A stretch of 64,000 nt of DNA, from NCBI RefSeq assembly GCF_024166365.1, contig NC_064820.1, positions 145,534,001-145,598,000 on the forward strand, in the 5' to 3' direction. Below the pieces are notes generated by a model. It was not told the DNA's origin. It searched no databases and saw only the letters and a program-made list of their open reading frames with translations. A program made the position numbers and the translations under genes. Shown here piece after piece: positions 58,801-64,000 of this stretch (positions are counted from its first letter, which is position 1; the number at the start of each line of letters is the position of its first letter). The stretch is from Elephas maximus indicus (lineage: Eukaryota; Chordata; Mammalia; Proboscidea; Elephantidae).

Positions 58801-59853
58801 GGGCCCAAAGTTCATCAAATGGGGAAAAGACAGTCTTTTGAACAAATAGTGCTGGCAAAACTGGATGTCCATCTGCAAAAAAATAAAACAGGACCTATAC
58901 CTCACACCATACACAAAAACTAATTCGAAATGGATCAAAGACCTAAATATAAAGCCAAAAACTATGAAGTTCATAGAAGAAAAAATAGGATCAATACTAC
59001 AGGCCCTAAAACACGGCATTAACAGGATACAAACCACAACCAACAACACATAAGCTCCAGAGGATAAGCTAGACAATTGGAATCTTCTGAAAATTAAATA
59101 CTTATGTTCATCAAAAGGCTTCACCAAAAGAGTAAAAAGAGAACCTACAGACTGGGAAAAAAGTTTTGGCTATGACAAATCCAACGAAGTTCTAATCTCT
59201 AAAATCTATGGGAAAATCCAACACCTCTGCAACAAAAAGATAAATAATCCAATTTAAAAAATGGGCAAAGGAAATGAAAGGACACTTCGCCAAAGAGGAC
59301 ATTCATTCAAGCGGCCAACAGGCACATGAGGAAATGTTCACGATCTCTAGCCATTAGAGAAATGCAAATCAAAACCACAATGAGATACTATCTCACCCCA
59401 ACATCACTGGCACGAATCAATAAAACAGGAAATAACAAATGTTGGAGAGACTGTGGGGAGATCGGAACTCTTAGGCACTGGTGGTGGGAATGCAAAATGA
59501 TACAACCATTTTGGAAAACGATAGAAATAGAAACACTATATGATCCAGCAACCCCACTCCTAGGAATGTATCCTACAGAAATAAGAGTCATCACATGAAT
59601 AGGCATATATACAGCCATGTTCATTACAACATTGTTCACAGCAGTAAAAAGATGGAAACAACCTAGATGTCCATCAACAGATGAATGGATAAACAAACTG
59701 TGGTACATACACACAATGAAGTATTAGGCAACGATAAAGAACAATGATGAATCTGTGAAGCATCTCAGGATATGGATGAATCTGGAGGGCATTATGCTGA
59801 GTGAAATAAGTCAATCACAAAAGGGCAAATATTGTATGAGACCGCTACTGTAA
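55880..59853 (+). pseudogene. L1 ORF2 remnant (outer L1), with a foreign 180-bp patch
   Basis: The endonuclease starts near 55880 ('SIITLNVNGLNAPIQR') and continues in frame 56118-56579 with 'STIIVGDFMAPVSGKNR' and 'AHGTFSRIDHILGYR', the catalytic His-containing end. RT: '[19 protein letters not shown]', motif A as '[14 protein letters not shown]', and '[15 protein letters not shown]' (58011-58427). The C-terminal block in frame 59326-59598 is altered to '[18 protein letters not shown]', where the usual His-Cys has become His-Trp. The 3'UTR-derived patch at 57033-57212 interrupts the linker. The ORF is dead in many places. Confidence 0.92.
57033..57212 (+). repeat. 180-bp copy of inner L1 3'UTR inside outer L1 ORF2
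   Basis: Bases 57033-57212 match 55179-55358 with two mismatches and no gaps (178 of 180). The match begins at 'gaatgaaaaacaccaaggtc' and ends 'agtgggat'. The outer L1 sequence is otherwise continuous across the joint: 'gtcaaatt' before it and 'gcaggagaggatgtgaat' after it. Confidence 0.95.
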
Positions 59854-61629
59854 GACCTCATGAAAAGGCTTACATACAAAAAGAAACAATCTTTGATGGT
59901 TACAAGGGAGGAGAGGGGTGGGGGTGGAAAAACACTTAATAGACAATAGGTAAGTGGAAACTTTGGTGAAGGGTATGACAGTACACAATACTGGGGAAGC
60001 CAGCACAACCTGTACAAGGCAAGGTGATGGTAGCTCCATAGACACAACCAAACTCCCTGAGGGACCGAATTTCTGGGCTATGAGGGCTGTGGGGACCACG
60101 GTCTCAGGGAACCTCTAGCTTAATTGGCATAACACAGTGTTTTATGTTTTACATCCTACTTTGGTGAGTAGTGTTTGGGGTCTTAAAAGCTTGTGAGCAG
60201 CCATCCAGGTTACTCCCTTGGTCTCACCCCTTCAGGAGCAAGGAAGAATGAAGAAAACTAAAGATACAAGGGAAAGATTAGTTCAAATGACTAATGGGCC
60301 ACATCTACCATGGCCTCCATTAGACTGAGTCCAGTACAACTAGACAGTACCCAGCTACCACCACTGACTGCTCTGACAGGGATCACAGTAGAGGGTCCTG
60401 GACAGAGCTGGAGAAAAATGTAGAACAAATTTCCATCTGAAAAAGAAAGACCAGCCTTGCTGACCTGACAGACTGGAGAATCCCTGAGTACGGTCCCTAG
60501 ACACCCTAGCAACTCAGTAATGAGGTCACTCCTGAGGCTCACCCTTCAGCCAAAGATTAAACATGTCCATAGAACAAAACAAGACTAAAGGGGCACACCA
60601 GCCCTGGGGCAGGGACTAGAAACCAGGAGGAAACAGGAAAGCTGGTAATAGGAAATGCAGGGTTGAGAAGGGAGAGTGTTGATAGGTCATGGGGTTGTTA
60701 ATCAATGTCACAGAACAATGTGTGTACTAACTGTTTGATGAGAAACTAATTTGTTCTGTAAACCTTCATCCAAAGTACAATTTAAAAAAAATAAGAAAAA
60801 AAAATAACACAGGTAAACATCTTTCTGGTATTCTCTGCTTTCAGCAGAGATCCATCTGACATCAGCAATGGTATCCCTGGTTCCAAGTCCTCTTCTGAAT
60901 CCAGTTTGAATTTCTGGCAGTTTCCTGTCAACATACTGCTGCAACTGCTTTTGAATGATCTTCAGCAAAATTCTACTTCTGCGTGATATTAATGATAATA
61001 AAAAAAAAAGTTTTGTTTTGTTTTTTTTGTTCAATAATTTCCACATTCTGTTGGAGCATCTTCCTTTGCGATGGTCAAAGATATGGATTTCTTCCAGTTG
61101 GTTTGCCAGGTAGCTGTCTTCCAAATTTCTTGGCCTATGTGAGTGAGTACTTCCAGCGTTCCATCCATGTTTAGAACCATCTCGACTGGCATTCCGACAA
61201 TTCCTGGAGCCTTTTTTTTTTTTTTTTTTTCCAATGCCTTCAGTACATCTAGGACTTTTTTTCTTCAGTACTGTTGGTTCTTGATCATATACTACCTCCT
61301 AAAATGGTTGAACATTGACCAATTCTTTTTGGTACAGTGAATGTGTGCATTCCATCTTCTTTTGATGTTTCCTGTGTCATTCAATTTTTTTACTCACAGA
61401 ATCCTTCAATATTGCAACTCAAGTCTTGGATTTTTTCTTCACTTCTTTCACCTTGAGAAATGCCAAGCACATTCTTCCCTTTCGGTTTTCTAACTCCAGG
61501 TCTTTGTACTTTTCATTGTTATACGTTACTCTGTCTTCTCAAGCCACCCTTTGAAATCTTCTGTTTAGCTCTTTTGCTTTTTCATTTCTTCCATTCACTT
61601 TAATTACTCTACATTCAGAACAAATTTCA

Positions 61630-63744
61630 CTTTAGAACCTAATATACAGCTGCAATAGTCAAAACAGCCTGGTAATGGTGAGACAACAGATACATTGACC
61701 AATGGAACAGAACTGGGAACCCAAATGCAAATCCATCCATCTATGGTCATCTGATCTTTGACTAGGGCCCAAAGTCCATCAAATGGGGAAAAGATAGTCT
61801 TTTGAACAAATGGTGCTGGCAAAACTGGATGTCCATCTGCAAAAAAAAATGAAACAGGACCCATACCTCACGACATAAACAAAAACAAATTCGAAATGGG
61901 TCAAAGACCTAAATATAAAGTCAAAAGTTATAAAGATCACAGAAGAAAAAATAGGGTTAACGCTAGAGGCACTAATACACAGCATTATCAGGATATAAAC
62001 CATAACTAACAACACACAAACTCCAGAAGATAAGCTAGATACCTGGAATCTTCCAAAAAAGAAAGACACTCATCAAAACACTTCACCAAAGGACTAAAAA
62101 AAAAAGAGAACCTACAGACTGGGAAAAAAAAGTCTGGGCTATGACAAATCCAACAAAGTTCTAATCTCTAAAATCCATAGGAAAATACAACTCTACTACA
62201 AAAAGACAATCCAATTAAAAAATGGGCAAAGGAAATGAACAGACATTTCACCAAAGAAGACATTCAAATGGCTAACAGATACATGAGGAAATGCTTGCGA
62301 CCACTAACCATTAGAGAAATGCAAATCAAAACCACAATGAGATACCATCACACTCCAGCATCCCTGGCACAAACCAAAAAACCAGAAAATAACAAATGTT
62401 GGAGAGGCTGTGGGGAGATTGGAATGCTTATGCACTGCTGGTGGGAATGCAAAATGGTACAACCATTTTTGAAAATGATATGGCACTTCCTTAGAAAGCT
62501 AGAAATAGAAATACCACATGAGCCAGCAATCCCACTCCTAGGAACATATCCTAGAGAAATAAGACCCATCATATGAATAGGCATATACACACCCATGTTT
62601 ATTGCAGCACTGTTCACAGTAGCAAAAAGATGGAAACAACCTAGACGTCCATCAAGAGATGAATGGATAAACAAGCTGTGATGCCTACACACAAAAGAGT
62701 ACCACGCAATGATAAAGAACAATGATGAATCTGTGAAGCATTTTACAACATGAATGAATCTGGAGGGCATCATGCTCAGTGAAGTAAGTCAATCACAAAA
62801 GGACAAATACTATATGAGACCACTATTATCAAAACTCATGGAAAGGTTTACACGCAAAAAGAAACAATCTTTGATGGTTATGGTGGGGACAGAAAAACAC
62901 TAAATAGACAATGGATGGGTGGTAACTTTGGTGAAGGATAAGACAGTGTACAATGATGGGGAAGTCAGTTCAATTCGTCCAGGGCAGGGTCATGGAACCT
63001 CTGTAGACATATCCAAGCTCCCTGAGGACTGAATTCTGGGCTGGGGGCTGTGGGGACCATGGCCTCGGAGAACATCTAGCCCACTTAGCATAACATAGCT
63101 TAAAAAGAAAATGTTCTACATTCTACTTTGGTGAGTAGTGTTTGGGGTCTTAAAAGCTTGTAGTAGCCCTCTAAGATACTCCACTGATCTCACCCCATCC
63201 AGAGCAAGAGAGAATGAAGAAAGCCAGGGACACGGGGGGAAGGATTGGTCCAGGAGACTGGTGGAGCATGACTGCCGCAGCCTCCACCAGACTGAGTTCA
63301 GCACAGCCAGATGGTGCCCAGCTGCCACCACTGACTGCTTTGACAAGGATCGTAGTGGAGGGTCTCGAAACAGCTGTAGAAAAATGTGGAACAAAATTCT
63401 AATTCATAAAAAAAGACCAGACTTACTGGCCTGATGGAGACTGGAGAAACCCCGAGAGTATGGCCCCCGGACATCTTTTAGCTCAGTAATGAAATCACTC
63501 CTGAAGTTCACCCTTCTGCCAGAGATTAGACAGTCCCATAAAACAAAATGAGACTGAATGATTATATGAGCCCAGGGGCAAGTACAAGAAGGCAGGAGGG
63601 GACAAGAAAGCTGGTAATTGGGAACCCAAAGTCAAGAAGGGAGAATGTTGACATGTCCTAGGTTTGGTAACCAATGTCACAAAACAATACGTGCACTAAT
63701 TTTTTATGAGAATTTAGCTTGTTCTGTAAAAAAAAAAAAAAAGC
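61630..63744 (+). mobile_element. L1, 5'-truncated, inserted in RTE
   Basis: A 2.1-kb copy starting in the ORF2 C-terminal third ('aatagtcaaaacagcctggt') and ending in 'gcttgttctgtaaaaaaaaa'. Target duplications are 'aacaaatttca' (61619-61629) and 'aacaagtttca' (63745-63755), one mismatch. The frame 62235-62576 has '[18 protein letters not shown]', the C-terminal Cys/His block. By its 3' end it belongs to the outer-L1 type. Confidence 0.93.
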
Positions 63745-64000
63745 AACAAGTTTCAGAGTTTTTTCTGACATCCATTTTGGTGTTTTCTTTCTTTCCTGTC
63801 TTTTTTATTGACCTTTTGCTTTCTTCTAATATGATGTCCTTGATATCATCCCACAACTGGTCTGGTCTTTGGTCATTAGTGTTCAGTGCGTCGAACCTGT
63901 TCTTGAAATGGTCTCTAAATTCAGGTGGGACATATTCAAGGTTCTAGTTTGGGTCTTGTGGACTTGTTTTAATTTTATTCAGTTTCAGCTTGAACTTGCA

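Larger units (their letters stand above)
44555..60806 (+). mobile_element. Full-length L1 (outer), split by a second full-length L1
   Basis: The L1 pieces are 44555-47675 and 55792-60806, about 8.1 kb in total. A perfect 16-bp target duplication, 'acacaggtaaacatct', is at 44539-44554 and 60807-60822. Order: a 1.6-kb 5' region with tandem monomers and pyrimidine-rich tracts, ORF1, ORF2, a 3'UTR ending 'ttctgtaaaccttcatccaa' and an A-rich tail. It belongs to a different L1 group from the inner element, judged by the 3' terminus. All ORFs are interrupted. Confidence 0.95.
43464..64000 (-). mobile_element. RTE LINE, antisense, spread over the last 20 kb by L1 insertions
   Basis: The RTE pieces are 43464-44554 (3' end and RT C-terminal half), 60807-61629 (RT N-terminal half and linker) and 63745-64000 (linker toward the endonuclease, continuing beyond the window). 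They join in order once the L1s at 44555-60806 and 61630-63744 are removed, each of which has target duplications. Frames are broken; a minus-strand frame at 44634-44434 still shows 'LCLIDYAKAFNCEDHNKLW' (motif A region). T-runs near 61213-61231 and an A/T-rich insertion near 60992-61027 have expanded inside it. Confidence 0.93.

Overview
This window is mammalian nuclear DNA built almost entirely from transposable elements. No host protein-coding gene, functional RNA gene, CRISPR array or prokaryotic-type operon could be supported. The tRNA-derived SINEs (read on their sense strand: a tRNA-like head, a core close to 'ctatgagtcggaatcgactc', an A-rich or T-rich tail) and the abundant RTE-type LINEs ending in 'gatggcacctaacaacaaca' are the signature of afrotherian genomes. 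Together with the L1 3' ends they point to an elephant-like species. This is recognition from memory, not a database match.

Layout. 1-9 kb: AT-rich unique sequence, AfroSINEs, RTE 3' ends, and an ancient antisense L1 broken by an internally deleted RTE and two hAT DNA transposons, each with an 8-bp target duplication. 9.0 kb: a U6 snRNA pseudogene fused to an L1 3' end. 9.3-11.5 kb: an RTE inserted into a MIR, with matching target duplications. 12-14.5 kb: ancient L1, L2 and MIR pieces. 14.5-20 kb: a long minus-strand RTE split by an L1 and by a plus-strand RTE. 20-25.7 kb: mostly unique. 25.7-27.9 kb: a 5'-truncated L1 with a perfect 14-bp target duplication. 27.9-29.3 kb: unique. 29.3-35 kb: L2 copies, one split by an AfroSINE and a near full-length RTE. 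35.4-39.4 kb: an antisense L1 with a 17-bp target duplication. 39.4-43.5 kb: unique, including two consensus-flanked candidate exons on the minus strand. 43.5-64 kb: one minus-strand RTE broken by a 16-kb composite (a full-length L1 containing another full-length L1) and then by a truncated L1.

The elements relate to each other as layers. The oldest are L2, MIR and ancient L1. hAT elements, RTE and AfroSINE came next, and younger L1s are on top. Every LINE reading frame I read is interrupted by stops or frameshifts, so no autonomous element here looks intact. The more unusual observations are the U6/L1 chimera, roughly 200-bp tandem monomers in two L1 5' regions, a 180-bp patch of one L1 3'UTR copied into the ORF2 of its host L1, a poly(A)-only insertion with target duplications, a recurrent internally deleted RTE, and the candidate exons.
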